From NCBI RefSeq assembly GCF_014634745.1, contig NZ_BMBP01000007.1:1-64000 (forward strand): a stretch of DNA of 64,000 bases. Reading direction: 5' to 3'. The notes under the pieces were generated by a model, which saw only the letters and a list, made by a program, of their open reading frames with translations, had not been told where the DNA came from and ran no database searches. A program made the position numbers and the translations under genes. Shown piece by piece: positions 45,701-54,456 of the stretch (position 1 is its first letter; each line of letters opens with the position of its first letter). This DNA is from Leuconostoc pseudomesenteroides KCTC 3652. GTDB taxonomy: Bacteria; Bacillota; Bacilli; Lactobacillales; Lactobacillaceae.

Positions 45701-45748
45701 GGACCGGTGCTATTATGGCAACTTGGTGACGTACCGGACATTGAATAA
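42704..45748 (+). CDS. Large surface protein with beta-helix-like region and WxL domain
   Basis: A 1014-residue protein with a signal peptide (about 1-26, cleavage after VQA), a Ser/Thr-rich spacer, and a long region (about 85-480) of short Asn/Ser/Gly-rich strands resembling a pectate-lyase-like beta-helix. Bacterial Ig-like stretches follow (about 620-850), then a C-terminal WxL domain with PWQMTARL and LLWQLGDVPD. WxL domains bind peptidoglycan non-covalently. GTG start 42704 follows AAGGAG. Role in adhesion or plant-polymer binding is inference. Confidence 0.8.
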   Translation: MKVRQLFLITVLIMNSLLPLMSVQADAIEKPQASASSSAEKTIADVKTVTQEPQTSSSVTIASENKTELKAPENQAITSETTPLQKAAGIVEVTDSESFVAAWNDPDTQKIIVTDNFDYTQSAVTQPRQTDIEITSDSTYPTNKTITFVNNTVYGLQVDGTGSVSPNISIHDINFKSTSGDNSLPTIQRLSDVQNSILYRNTSESNSNTAGTLTLSNVTCELDNNSAQLSGNAMSAFVVPGMQITLQNHLAMSTRGTQLVGLSIHAEDTVRYKGVHDNLDLYSGNTHSFSFLAATWSTYANLAYIGTPSNEYFYNTNASSGDIDIDSGAKVYLSRLNDSCGDANLLAAQTGVIAGEYTSVTIKGQLVMSAKDAAFVFKSSRGPNAPEKIVEINVNSGGVLAIQGTKTSAPSTGQRSALGVIQAFGDKQLGRINIRKNATFYLKTANGYGQTFVSYAQTRNCRGIELNIDSPRYVLIADAGTSSSTGTWAGYCRSGSSGAFNANFKADITDSNVSFYQNISSFNSGSYLTNNPPADSSNWGNIDIKQISQRNDGTTKNGYYQLTGATEAVEQDLMVRGQQHVLEITSHKMNFLDYASITDADTAAKRAGIPNASDQANAVSDADHFIRGQMSATSKLVPVFTTPDSECSGMANFATENENDGITVTWQSPGSPGVVDDTVTTDSNGIFVFESKKSMDDSVPEGVATSHVKYQIGNNAISVSAGGQTYETNVRKTPTYAPPVYDLASMVIVGMPNITFKTAIAADEIILNAEDSAEQYVPLVTLTKAANSENGEGKNWTFDMAAYNNDYPDKPITANMGIEFWVKAQRDGESIESTRITHVYHDYTAEAVTYRNIAPDAAMPFISDTIEMMRFNPLKRGKNGMFNVEHLDLSRNYGYLTVDDGSVHHNKPWQMTARLESTGAFADTGLQLQYVDEQENTSTLSSAGDSLIVATAPQGNNGASSVRLDTLWNQTANGHGWYLTLNSWRTDYSPAKFNYDDDDGPVLLWQLGDVPDIE

Positions 45749-45867
45749 GGTGATGAGTAGAATATTCTGAATTTAGTCGATAATTCCTCGCAAAATGATC
45801 ACAATTTTAAAGTATCCTAAAACACACGGCGTCATGACCAAAGTGTATGGGTCAAAATTGAAGTAAG

Positions 45868-45897
45868 CGGGGGGTGTATGAAATAAAATAATTATAA
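45868..45897 (+). promoter_or_regulatory. G6 tract and -10 region of second WxL gene
   Basis: CGGGGGGTGT (45868-45877) is the reverse complement of ACACCCCCC(C)G in front of the first WxL gene. TATAAA follows near 45892. In both genes the tract lies at or just upstream of the expected -35. Confidence 0.45.
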
Positions 45898-45969
45898 ATG
45901 TGCATAGCATTGCGCTTTTAACGGCTAAATGACTAGTGAAAGAAAACAAGTAGTGTGATAGGAGAAAAC

Positions 45970-46893
45970 ATGATTAAGGCTAAAATTTTAATGACGTGTT
46001 TAGTGGCTATAATTTTGGCCCCGATAACTGTTTCTGCTGATAACTATGGTTCGATTTCAAACGGTTTTACATTTGACGTTGAAGACAACAACACGTTGCA
46101 CACAACAAATACCAATCCAGATTGGGGCGATATGGGCGCTGCAATCAACGATTCTGAAATAAACTTAGTTGGTGGAGAAGGTTTTGGTATCTCTCATTTG
46201 CCAGTTTACAATTTTGGTGAAATTAGTGCTAATGATCTGCGAAACGAAAACATTGCTACTGATGTGGGTGGATCGTACCACATCAAGCCAATGGTCAATG
46301 CCAATCAAATTGCTACAAGCACAGGATACCAAACCAAGTATCTACGTCCATTTGTGCAATTGGTTGATCAACGTGCAGGAAAAGTGGCTGACTCACAACT
46401 AAATGTTTCAATTAGAATGTCACAACCGTTTACAGGTAGCTATACAGGTGATGATAGCGAGACATCTTTTGATATTCAACCGGGTATTTTACTGAAAGCA
46501 GATGCAGGATTTGACTACACAATTTCGGGTAATATGGTGGTTGCTGGAGATACTGGTCATGCAACACAATTCAAGTCAAGTTGGCATGGTGATTTGGGCG
46601 CCGGTCCTGCAACAACACTAAATGATAGTGTTACAACCATGGCTAGTGGTATGTCGGCAGCTAGTTTTGGCACGATTACTTATGAGTATGGCTCACTGAA
46701 AGGACAAATTAATAATCCAGATAGTGATAACTGGGCAACGGCAGGCAATATTGTTGGTAGTTCATTGTTTTCACAAGGGGATCGTGTTAATAACGGTTTT
46801 TACCTAGAAATTCCAAAGAACATCACGCTCAAAGCAAAATCATATCAGGCTGAATATACGTGGACGATGGGAGACACACCAACAGGTACTTGA
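45970..46893 (+). CDS. WxL-domain surface protein
   Basis: A 307-residue protein with a signal peptide (about 1-23, SVSA-D) and a WxL-type domain over most of its length. It ends in YQAEYTWTMGDTP, the distal motif with Met in place of Leu. FVQLVDQRAG matches the usual proximal L-V-D-R segment. The partner DUF916/CscA membrane protein of complete csc clusters is missing here. ATG 45970 follows GGAG. An upstream in-frame GTG has no such site. Confidence 0.82.
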   Translation: MIKAKILMTCLVAIILAPITVSADNYGSISNGFTFDVEDNNTLHTTNTNPDWGDMGAAINDSEINLVGGEGFGISHLPVYNFGEISANDLRNENIATDVGGSYHIKPMVNANQIATSTGYQTKYLRPFVQLVDQRAGKVADSQLNVSIRMSQPFTGSYTGDDSETSFDIQPGILLKADAGFDYTISGNMVVAGDTGHATQFKSSWHGDLGAGPATTLNDSVTTMASGMSAASFGTITYEYGSLKGQINNPDSDNWATAGNIVGSSLFSQGDRVNNGFYLEIPKNITLKAKSYQAEYTWTMGDTPTGT

Positions 46894-46932
46894 AGCGGTA
46901 GTGACCTATAAATCACGAATGCGAGAAAAGAG

Positions 46933-48288
46933 ATGAATCCATTTAAGTTTTTAATGGCGGCACCAGATGCCACCCAAAAAGTACCACAAGAAAAAATTGC
47001 AGCCACCTATAAGTGGCGCCAAGCAGGCGTACTATTTTCAGCTGTGGTGGGTTATATAGGTTACTATATTATTCGCTTGATTTTTACCACTGAGCAAAAT
47101 GATATTATGAAAGCTTATCATTTTACGACCGCAGATATTGGTTTAGTATTAGCCTGTTTCGGTGTAGGATATGGGATTTCCAAGTTGTTTATGGGTGCGT
47201 TGAGTGACAAATCTAATCCACGTTATTATTTAGCAGCAGGATTAATGGGCTCAGCAATTTTGAATTTATTCCTCGGTTCAACTCGAAATATTTATGTCAT
47301 GATGTTTCTGATGATTTTGATTTCTGTGACACAGGGGATGGGGGCACCTGCTGCTCAAAAACTCATTCAATTATGGTGGGGTAAAAAATGGCGTGGGACT
47401 GTTTATGCTGTTTGGTCTTCCGCCCATAATGCGGGCGCCTTTGCTTGTGTGGCAATTGTTGAGTTTTCGATTTTGATGTTTTCACACTCAATAGCTGCTA
47501 TCTTTTACACAGCATCAGCCGTTTCTGCTATTATTGCGATTTTGATTGCGATTTTAGGCGCCGATCGGCCAGCAACCGTCGGATTGCCGTCGATTGCTGA
47601 ATATACAGGTGAAGTGACTGTCCTACAAGATGGTGAGACAGTTGAAGGCGACACCACGCAACATTCAATTTGGTTTGTTTTCCGACACTATATTTTAAAT
47701 AATAAAATTGTTTGGGCAATTACGTTGACGTCAATGTCACTTTACTTAGTGCGGTATGGTGTCATGTCTTGGATACCAAGCTACTTACATCAATTTAAAG
47801 GTTTTGATGCTTCATGGGCAAAATGGTTGGTTGGTATTTTTGAATTAGCGGCTGTACCAGGTGTGATTATTTTAGGTGCAGTCTCAGATTTTTTGAAAGG
47901 CAAACGTGCATTAGTATGTATCGTCTCAGTTTTGGCGCTGATTGGTTGCTTGACGGTCTATTTCACCGCAACTAATCATACGGTCATTGTCGTTGCGTTG
48001 ATCTTGATGAGTACTTTAATTTATGCTCCGCTGACTTTGGTGGGTTTAATGGTTAACGAAGCAGTTCCAAAGTTTGCTGTTGGGTCATCAACAGGATTTA
48101 TGGGATTTTTCCAATATTTAGTTGGTGAAGTGGCGGCGACGGCACTAATTGGTATTTTAGTGGCTCATTTTGGATGGACGGCTAGTAATACAGTGCTTTA
48201 CTCGGCGGCAGGTTTGGCATTTGTATTATTAATTCTAATCATGATTTGGCAAAAGCAAGCGTTAAACAAAGCAAAGCGCGATAAGTAA
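46933..48288 (+). CDS. Organophosphate:phosphate antiporter (GlpT/UhpT/UhpC family MFS)
   Basis: A 451-residue MFS protein with 12 expected helices. The OPA-family features are WRQAGVLFSAVVGYIGYYIIR at the N-terminus, GKLSD-like FMGALSDKSNPRYYL, and WSSAHNAGAF where GlpT has its substrate-site His. It probably exchanges a sugar phosphate or glycerol-3-phosphate for phosphate. Substrate not assignable. ATG follows GAGAAAAGAG. A terminator follows. Confidence 0.88.
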   Translation: MNPFKFLMAAPDATQKVPQEKIAATYKWRQAGVLFSAVVGYIGYYIIRLIFTTEQNDIMKAYHFTTADIGLVLACFGVGYGISKLFMGALSDKSNPRYYLAAGLMGSAILNLFLGSTRNIYVMMFLMILISVTQGMGAPAAQKLIQLWWGKKWRGTVYAVWSSAHNAGAFACVAIVEFSILMFSHSIAAIFYTASAVSAIIAILIAILGADRPATVGLPSIAEYTGEVTVLQDGETVEGDTTQHSIWFVFRHYILNNKIVWAITLTSMSLYLVRYGVMSWIPSYLHQFKGFDASWAKWLVGIFELAAVPGVIILGAVSDFLKGKRALVCIVSVLALIGCLTVYFTATNHTVIVVALILMSTLIYAPLTLVGLMVNEAVPKFAVGSSTGFMGFFQYLVGEVAATALIGILVAHFGWTASNTVLYSAAGLAFVLLILIMIWQKQALNKAKRDK

Positions 48289-48293
48289 TATGC

Positions 48294-48331
48294 AAAGGAT
48301 TCTGAATAATGACTATTCAGAATCCTTTTTG
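48294..48331 (+). terminator. Terminator after the OPA transporter
   Basis: A 15-bp perfect stem AAAGGATTCTGAATA / TATTCAGAATCCTTT with loop ATGAC and a T-run. Confidence 0.93.
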
Positions 48332-48405
48332 CTTGAGATAATTTTAAACAATTATTATCAGGGTAATAGTGAGTAAATTCACGATTACATTAACTTGACC
48401 TTTTG

Positions 48406-48434
48406 TTGACATTAACCAAATATTGGTTTAGTAA
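48406..48434 (+). promoter_or_regulatory. Promoter with palindromic operator for the large secreted protein
   Basis: TTGACA (48406-48411), 17-bp spacer, weak TAGTAA (48429-48434). The spacer is filled by AACCAA-ATA-TTGGTT (48414-48428), a palindrome well placed for repression. A further -10-like GATAAT lies at 48439-48444. Confidence 0.5.
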
Positions 48435-48524
48435 CATTGATAATAGAGGTAAATCAAACGAACAGAAAATTTATCTCTTAAAAATAATTACTACGCTGCA
48501 ACGTCCATGAGAAGGGAATCACAA

Positions 48525-51500
48525 ATGATTAACAGCAAGCGCAAAAATATTTTACTTACTTCTGTCCTTTGTTTTAATGTATTGGCAACAGCGATCACAC
48601 CAACTGCGGTTATGGCTGATACAGTGACAAATAATGACTTAAAAGCAACGAAGTCGGTGGTGTCAACCGGTAATGCTGACCATGCTTTATTGTCGATTGT
48701 TTCGGGCAATGATGTCAACCGTCCGATTAATCTACGGACACTGTTTCCTGATGACAGATTGCGATCGGCAGTCGTTGAAGCAGTTAAAAAATTAGGCTAC
48801 AAAATTACAGTGAGCGCTAATAATGTTACATGGGATCAGTTACTATCTATTCATGAACTCGAAATTCACAATACCGATTTGAAAAACTTGGACGGTATTG
48901 AATGGTTAGTTAACTTGGAAAGTTTGGATGTATCAGACTCAGGTTTGTCAGGCACACTAGTACTCAAAAATTTGTCAACATTAAAAGAAATTGATATTAG
49001 TCGGACAAAGGTAATGAAACTTGATACTACTAGTGAGTTAAATGTGCATGCTGATGGTTTACAATTGGATGATCAAGTTAGCTTGAATCACCAAAAGTTA
49101 ACTTATGAAGCTAAAGCTTTTTTGGAAAATGGTTTGAGTTTTAGTGAACTAACAGTGGCTCAAAATAGTCAACAGGACTGGTCACTCGAAAATGGCGAAT
49201 TTGTCAGTCAGAATCAGAATGTGGATCAGAGTAAAGGCATTGACATTTTAGCTCATCAGGAAAATGGTGTTGTATTGCCCATTCATGTTTGCTTCACAAA
49301 CGCTGTGGCACCAAGCCAATTGACTGAACCAGCACCTGTGCCAAAAACAGATCCGGAAATGACGATCAGTCATTTTAAAATTGGTGGACAGACTGAACAA
49401 AATGATTCAAAAAATCTCACACTATTTGATGATACAAAAGACGTATCGTTCGATTTGAAATTATCCGATGGTGTTAAACATGATTACGTCTTCTTGAACA
49501 AAATAGTGACACAAAATGTTGTGCCTAAACTCGTGCTAGGCGGTACGCTTTTTGGTGCTAATCAAGAAGTCACAATTGATGACAATGACAATAGTTTGTT
49601 GCACGTGAAGCTGACGGGTTTTGATGCACAGATTGGTGATGATTTTTCAATTGCTGTTGCAGAAAATAACAGTCGCTTCAATCAGAATTTTGTAATTGCC
49701 GGAAAAACGCAACAAATTAAATTGCAGCTTGACGCCAATGGTGTCAAGTCCGACTTCAAAGATGGTGAGGCACCTGAAGAAAGGCCGCATTACACAGCTA
49801 ATCTCACTGTTAAATCTGGTCTTTTAGTAAATGATTTGAATGCCGGAGACATTAGCTTTGGTGGCGTTTTCAGCGATGCAAAAATTGAAAAGCTGACAAC
49901 CGATATCACTCATAATCAAATTGTTGTACAGTTTAGCCATCCAGCTGTACGCTATATGGATCAAAGTCGAAATGGTCAAATTACGATTAAAAACGGTTTA
50001 GGTTATGCTGATAAACAAAATCGTAATGTTACGCGTCCAATTACCGTTAATGTTACAGACCCGTACCGACCAAAACTGCAATATGACAACTCAAATGCTA
50101 ATACACCAAATATTAATGGCACTTTTATTGCCCAAACGGTCACAAATTCGGTCATCAAAGCCGTCTGTGATACTTTAAAAGAGTATGGTAAAGGTGCATG
50201 GTTGAAGGCTAATCCGTTGTTGACGGGTATGTCAAGCATACTATTTTCAATATTTGGGGATGACAAGAATCCCGTCATGGACAAACTCAATGAGATGGAT
50301 AAAAAGCTTGATGACATTAAAGCAGGGATTGATCATCTCAGTACAGCGGTCATGGACGAAAATAAGAAATCAGAATTAAAAAATAGTATTGATAAAGTAG
50401 AAGATAAAGTACGAAATTTGTTAGAACCAGGTATTTCGGCGCGTATCAATAATGCTGGGCATGCCATTGATAGATTGAAAAAATATGAGGGTGACGTGAC
50501 AAATAAAAATGATTCTCAGACGATTGATGATTATTTTCAGCAACTCTATTCAACAGGACGCAATGGCAAGAACACGCATTATGAAGATTTACGATCATTG
50601 CAAGATTTCATGTATGATGCCACCGGTATGAAAGCATTGACAACAACAAATTCGATTATGAATAAATTTGCAGAATATCAGTCTTATGAAAAGGATTTTA
50701 GCACGCAAGCTACCAACGACAGAAAGCAATTTGATACAGCGTTGAGTAATGCTTATGAACCGGCCTACCTCACAATCATGGCAGCTATTCAGTATGATAG
50801 GAATAAAATTGAACAAGAAGATGCGGCTGCTGATAAGTGGGCGGACCAATTAGCTGACGAAGCCAAAAAAGACCCTACTCAAAAAGCTAAGCTAGAAGCT
50901 ACTGTGGCAAATATCAAAAACCAGATTAAAAAAGATACAGAGGATAACATTAAACAAGATAATAAATACTTAGATATGAGTGAGCAGCCCAATGCTGATA
51001 GCATGGTAAAACGAGATGATACATTTGTTAAAAATATTGAAACAGATGTGAATAATATCAAAAAAATTGACGATGATTTGAAAAATGGTAAAATTTACAG
51101 TTATCGTTTGAAAAAAGATTTAAACAAAACACTGGGGAACGATAGTGATTTACATTTTTATAAATTGAGTGGTAAACGAATTCCTGATGGTGACTGCAAA
51201 ATTACTTGGCAGGGTAAAAGTCGGACAATCAATGATATTTGTAATGGTTCGATGCCCTCCTTGGGTGATTTTAATAAGCGTGTTAGCACTGAAGATATCA
51301 AAACACTAGTTAGTAATCAAAATGCACGTGCCAACTGCGATCCAGTTGGGGCGAATTTGGTCAAAGATTTGAAGTCAGCAGGTTTCGTGGTACCTAGTCA
51401 GGTGCAGTATTATGATAATATCTGGAATGGGACACTTGACGATTCCGACTATGAGCCATGGGGCCCTTTGTTTGATACAGGCCATTTGAAAGCAAAAGTT

Positions 51501-51632
51501 GGTGTCATTAAAGAAGATTCACCAAAAGAGGTGTTGCACCAAGTGATTGATTACAACATTGGTGCATTTAATAATATTACATCATGCCATTTTGAGGAAT
51601 GGCAAATGAATTTTTTGCAATATGCTAATTAA
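48525..51632 (+). CDS. Very large secreted protein: LRR, beta domains and long helical module (unknown function)
   Basis: A 1035-residue protein with a signal peptide (about 1-31, AVMA-D). Leucine-rich-repeat-like turns span about 95-165 (LEIHNTDLKNLDGIEWL, LESLDVSDSGLSG). Beta-rich domains span about 270-515. A long helical region (about 530-900) has a hydrophobic stretch GMSSILFSIFG followed by coiled-coil-like DKLNEMDKKLDDIKAGIDHL. The C-terminus holds four Cys. No LPXTG, WxL, LysM or transmembrane anchor is seen. ATG 48525 follows GAAGGGA. An insecticidal or pore-forming-like helical module is one possibility, not shown. Confidence 0.7.
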   Translation: MINSKRKNILLTSVLCFNVLATAITPTAVMADTVTNNDLKATKSVVSTGNADHALLSIVSGNDVNRPINLRTLFPDDRLRSAVVEAVKKLGYKITVSANNVTWDQLLSIHELEIHNTDLKNLDGIEWLVNLESLDVSDSGLSGTLVLKNLSTLKEIDISRTKVMKLDTTSELNVHADGLQLDDQVSLNHQKLTYEAKAFLENGLSFSELTVAQNSQQDWSLENGEFVSQNQNVDQSKGIDILAHQENGVVLPIHVCFTNAVAPSQLTEPAPVPKTDPEMTISHFKIGGQTEQNDSKNLTLFDDTKDVSFDLKLSDGVKHDYVFLNKIVTQNVVPKLVLGGTLFGANQEVTIDDNDNSLLHVKLTGFDAQIGDDFSIAVAENNSRFNQNFVIAGKTQQIKLQLDANGVKSDFKDGEAPEERPHYTANLTVKSGLLVNDLNAGDISFGGVFSDAKIEKLTTDITHNQIVVQFSHPAVRYMDQSRNGQITIKNGLGYADKQNRNVTRPITVNVTDPYRPKLQYDNSNANTPNINGTFIAQTVTNSVIKAVCDTLKEYGKGAWLKANPLLTGMSSILFSIFGDDKNPVMDKLNEMDKKLDDIKAGIDHLSTAVMDENKKSELKNSIDKVEDKVRNLLEPGISARINNAGHAIDRLKKYEGDVTNKNDSQTIDDYFQQLYSTGRNGKNTHYEDLRSLQDFMYDATGMKALTTTNSIMNKFAEYQSYEKDFSTQATNDRKQFDTALSNAYEPAYLTIMAAIQYDRNKIEQEDAAADKWADQLADEAKKDPTQKAKLEATVANIKNQIKKDTEDNIKQDNKYLDMSEQPNADSMVKRDDTFVKNIETDVNNIKKIDDDLKNGKIYSYRLKKDLNKTLGNDSDLHFYKLSGKRIPDGDCKITWQGKSRTINDICNGSMPSLGDFNKRVSTEDIKTLVSNQNARANCDPVGANLVKDLKSAGFVVPSQVQYYDNIWNGTLDDSDYEPWGPLFDTGHLKAKVGVIKEDSPKEVLHQVIDYNIGAFNNITSCHFEEWQMNFLQYAN

Positions 51633-51751
51633 CTACAGTCATTTCATTAAATCATGGGAAACTTAATTGTTTATCATGATTTTTTTGTTACTTACTGATT
51701 TGGTGTAATTTGGTATAATTGAAATAGTTTGATTTGAGAAGAGGTAGTGAT

Positions 51752-52351
51752 TTGGCACAATTATTTTTTGAATACGGCGCAATGAGCTCGGGCAAGTCAA
51801 TTGAAATTTTAAAAGTGGCGCACAATTATGAATCGCAGGGACGCAAGGTGCTGTTAATGACACCAAGTGTCGATACGCGTGATGGTGTTGGCAAAATTGC
51901 TAGTCGTATTGGTATGTCGCGCGACGCCATGGCCGTACACGAAACAGAAAATTTGTACGAAGTGATTAAAGCGGCCAAAGATGATAAGTTAGCCGCAGTA
52001 TTGGTAGATGAAGCACAATTTTTGCAGCCAGAACAAGTCGACCAATTGGCTTATGCGGTGGACACGCTACACATACCGGTCATGGCCTTTGGACTGAAAC
52101 AAGACGCGTTCAATCAGTTGTTTGCTGGTTCCAAGCGCTTGATCGAAATGGCTGACAAATTAGAAGAAATGAAAACGATTTGTTCTTTCTGTGGCAAAAA
52201 AGCAACGACACAACTGCGAATTGTTGATGGCAAACCGCAACGTGAAGGGGCGCAAGTGTTTATCGGTGGTGATGAAGCGTATATTCCAACTTGCCGTTTT
52301 CACTGGTATCACCCCGATCAAGACAAAATTGACCAACTACTATCGCATTAA
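51752..52351 (+). CDS. tdk: Thymidine kinase
   Basis: A 199-residue TK1-type kinase with P-loop GAMSSGKS (9-16), the DEAQF segment and a zinc site CSFC...CRFH. It phosphorylates thymidine for salvage. The start is TTG 51752 (MAQLFFEYG, matching relatives) after GAGGTAGTGA. The six-residue extension from 51734 overlaps the ribosome site. It begins the tdk-prfA-prmC-sua5 unit, conserved in Firmicutes. Confidence 0.95.
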   Translation: MAQLFFEYGAMSSGKSIEILKVAHNYESQGRKVLLMTPSVDTRDGVGKIASRIGMSRDAMAVHETENLYEVIKAAKDDKLAAVLVDEAQFLQPEQVDQLAYAVDTLHIPVMAFGLKQDAFNQLFAGSKRLIEMADKLEEMKTICSFCGKKATTQLRIVDGKPQREGAQVFIGGDEAYIPTCRFHWYHPDQDKIDQLLSH

Positions 52352-52396
52352 TTTGATGAGAACTAATTGTTCTCGTACATAATAACGGAGGAAAAT

Positions 52397-53467
52397 ATGA
52401 ATCCAATCTTTCAACAATTACAAACCGTCGTTGATCGTTACGACGAATTAAATGAACAACTCGCTGATCCCGAAGTGATGAATGATGGTCAGCACTACAT
52501 GGCACTCTCAAAAGAAGCGGGTAGTATCCGTGAAACAGTAGAGGTCTATCATCGTTATCAGCAAGTTATCCAAGATATTCAAGATGCGCAGGATTTGTTA
52601 GATGATCCTGAAATGGCGCCATTAGCCAAAGAAGATTTGAATAGTCTCAAGCCTGAACAAGAAGAACTAGAAGATAAACTCAAGGTTTTGATGCTACCTC
52701 AAGATCCCAATGATGACAAAAATATTATCATGGAAATTCGTGGTGCTGCTGGTGGTGACGAATCATCTTTGTTTGCAGCCGATTTGTTAGATATGTATCG
52801 TCGCTATGCTGAACGGCAAAATTGGTCATTGAGTATTATTGATGAGTCCACAACAGAAGTTGGTGGTTACAAGGAAGTTGCGGTGATGATTACTGGTGAC
52901 AGTGTCTACTCGAAGTTAAAGTTTGAAAGCGGTGCGCATCGTGTGCAACGTGTCCCTGCAACAGAAACACAAGGACGCGTCCATACCTCAACAGCAACGG
53001 TTGGTGTGATGCCAGAATTTGAAGATATTGATTTTGAGCTTAATGAAGCCGATTTGGAAGAAGAGTTCTTCCGTTCAGGTGGTGCCGGTGGTCAAAACGT
53101 CAATAAAGTTTCAACAGCAGTGCGCTTAATCCATAAACCTACGGGTATTATGGTTAAAATGCAAGAAGAACGCACACAAATTAAAAACCGTGATAAAGCG
53201 CGAAAGCTATTAGCGAGTCGTGTCTATGATTTTTACGCGCAACAAAATGAAGCAGAATATGCCGAAAAACGTAAATCTGCAGTGGGAACGGGAGATCGCT
53301 CTGAACGGATTCGGACTTATAATTATCCGCAAAATCGTGTTACCGATCACCGCATTGGTCTCACGTTGAACAAGCTTGACCGAATCATGAATGGTGATTT
53401 AGGTGAAGTTATTGACGCCCTTGTCATTGCTGATCAGACAGCAAAACTGGCGGAATTAAACAAATGA
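52397..53467 (+). CDS. prfA: Peptide chain release factor 1
   Basis: A 356-residue class I release factor reading UAA and UAG. It has the GGQ motif in [14 protein letters not shown] (about residue 231) and a codon-recognition P-A-T-like segment at [14 protein letters not shown] (PAT). Start ATG 52397 after GGAGG. ATGA overlap with prmC, whose product methylates the GGQ glutamine. This factor would terminate at the dltA TAG. Confidence 0.97.
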   Translation: MNPIFQQLQTVVDRYDELNEQLADPEVMNDGQHYMALSKEAGSIRETVEVYHRYQQVIQDIQDAQDLLDDPEMAPLAKEDLNSLKPEQEELEDKLKVLMLPQDPNDDKNIIMEIRGAAGGDESSLFAADLLDMYRRYAERQNWSLSIIDESTTEVGGYKEVAVMITGDSVYSKLKFESGAHRVQRVPATETQGRVHTSTATVGVMPEFEDIDFELNEADLEEEFFRSGGAGGQNVNKVSTAVRLIHKPTGIMVKMQEERTQIKNRDKARKLLASRVYDFYAQQNEAEYAEKRKSAVGTGDRSERIRTYNYPQNRVTDHRIGLTLNKLDRIMNGDLGEVIDALVIADQTAKLAELNK

Positions 53468-54456
53468 CAGATAAGCATTTTGATACGCCGCCACAATTTG
53501 GTTCATCCAAGCCACAAGTCAACAATCAATCGGGCAAGCTAAATGCACCAAAATGGTTTGAATGGGATGACATTAAAAAGCCAACTGACTTAAGTCATGT
53601 CAAAATTTCATTAATTGAGGCCAAAAAGTGGGCGTTAATTGAATTGCGTCAAGCTGGTATGTCTGAGCAAGATGCGAAAGACAATCTGGACTTTTTGCTA
53701 AGTGGTGCGCTTAATATTAACTATGGCATGTTGCGCGCTAACATGAGTCGACAAATGCCAGCAGCACTAGCAACCATTTGGCCCAAGTGGGTCTCTGAGT
53801 TGGTAAAGAATCGGCCGCCACAATACATTTTAGGTCATGCCCCTTTCTTTGGTCGTGAGTTTTTAGTAGATGAACGGGTGTTGATTCCAAGACCGGAAAC
53901 CGAGGAGTTAGTAGATTGGATTCTAAAAGACGCTGGATCAGGCGTTCAACCGGTCTCTGTGTTAGACATTGGTACTGGTAGTGGTGCTATTATTGAAACA
54001 TTAATGTTGGAAAATCAGCGTGTGCGTGGCTTTGCAACAGACATTTCTGATGATGCACTAACTGTTGCACAAGCTAATGCCCAACGCTTTGAATTGTCAT
54101 TCTTACACTTTGCCAAAAGTGATGTGTACAATCAATTAGATGGTCTGGTATTTGACATTATTGTTAGTAATCCGCCTTATATTGCGACTCAAGATAAGCA
54201 CGAGATGGATGCGAGTGTGTTGACATTTGAACCGCATAACGCGTTATTTGCGGAACATGATGGTTTGGATATATATGAACGAATCGCTGCTGGTTTAGAT
54301 GAACATTTAACAGCACACGGGCGTGCGTACTTCGAAATCGGTTATCAACAAGGACCGGCGGTAGTTGATATGATGCAAGCGGCGTTACCCAACGCCAAAA
54401 TAACATTGCGGCAAGACTTTGCGGGACTTGATCGCATGATTCGAGTGGAGAAATGA
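53464..54456 (+). CDS. prmC: Release factor glutamine methyltransferase PrmC
   Basis: A 330-residue enzyme methylating the GGQ Gln of release factors. SAM motif [11 protein letters not shown] (about residue 163) and catalytic NPPYI (about residue 236) are intact. It has a 45-50 residue polar N-terminal extension (rich in Gln, Lys, Pro) before the usual helical domain, longer than typical 280-residue PrmC. Overlaps both neighbours by ATGA. Confidence 0.95.
   Translation: MTDKHFDTPPQFGSSKPQVNNQSGKLNAPKWFEWDDIKKPTDLSHVKISLIEAKKWALIELRQAGMSEQDAKDNLDFLLSGALNINYGMLRANMSRQMPAALATIWPKWVSELVKNRPPQYILGHAPFFGREFLVDERVLIPRPETEELVDWILKDAGSGVQPVSVLDIGTGSGAIIETLMLENQRVRGFATDISDDALTVAQANAQRFELSFLHFAKSDVYNQLDGLVFDIIVSNPPYIATQDKHEMDASVLTFEPHNALFAEHDGLDIYERIAAGLDEHLTAHGRAYFEIGYQQGPAVVDMMQAALPNAKITLRQDFAGLDRMIRVEK

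Noticed and set aside
48525-51632. Assignment of the large secreted protein as a Cry-type insecticidal toxin
   Set aside because: Only the general pattern of a hydrophobic segment plus coiled coil is seen. No diagnostic Cry blocks are present, so function is left open.
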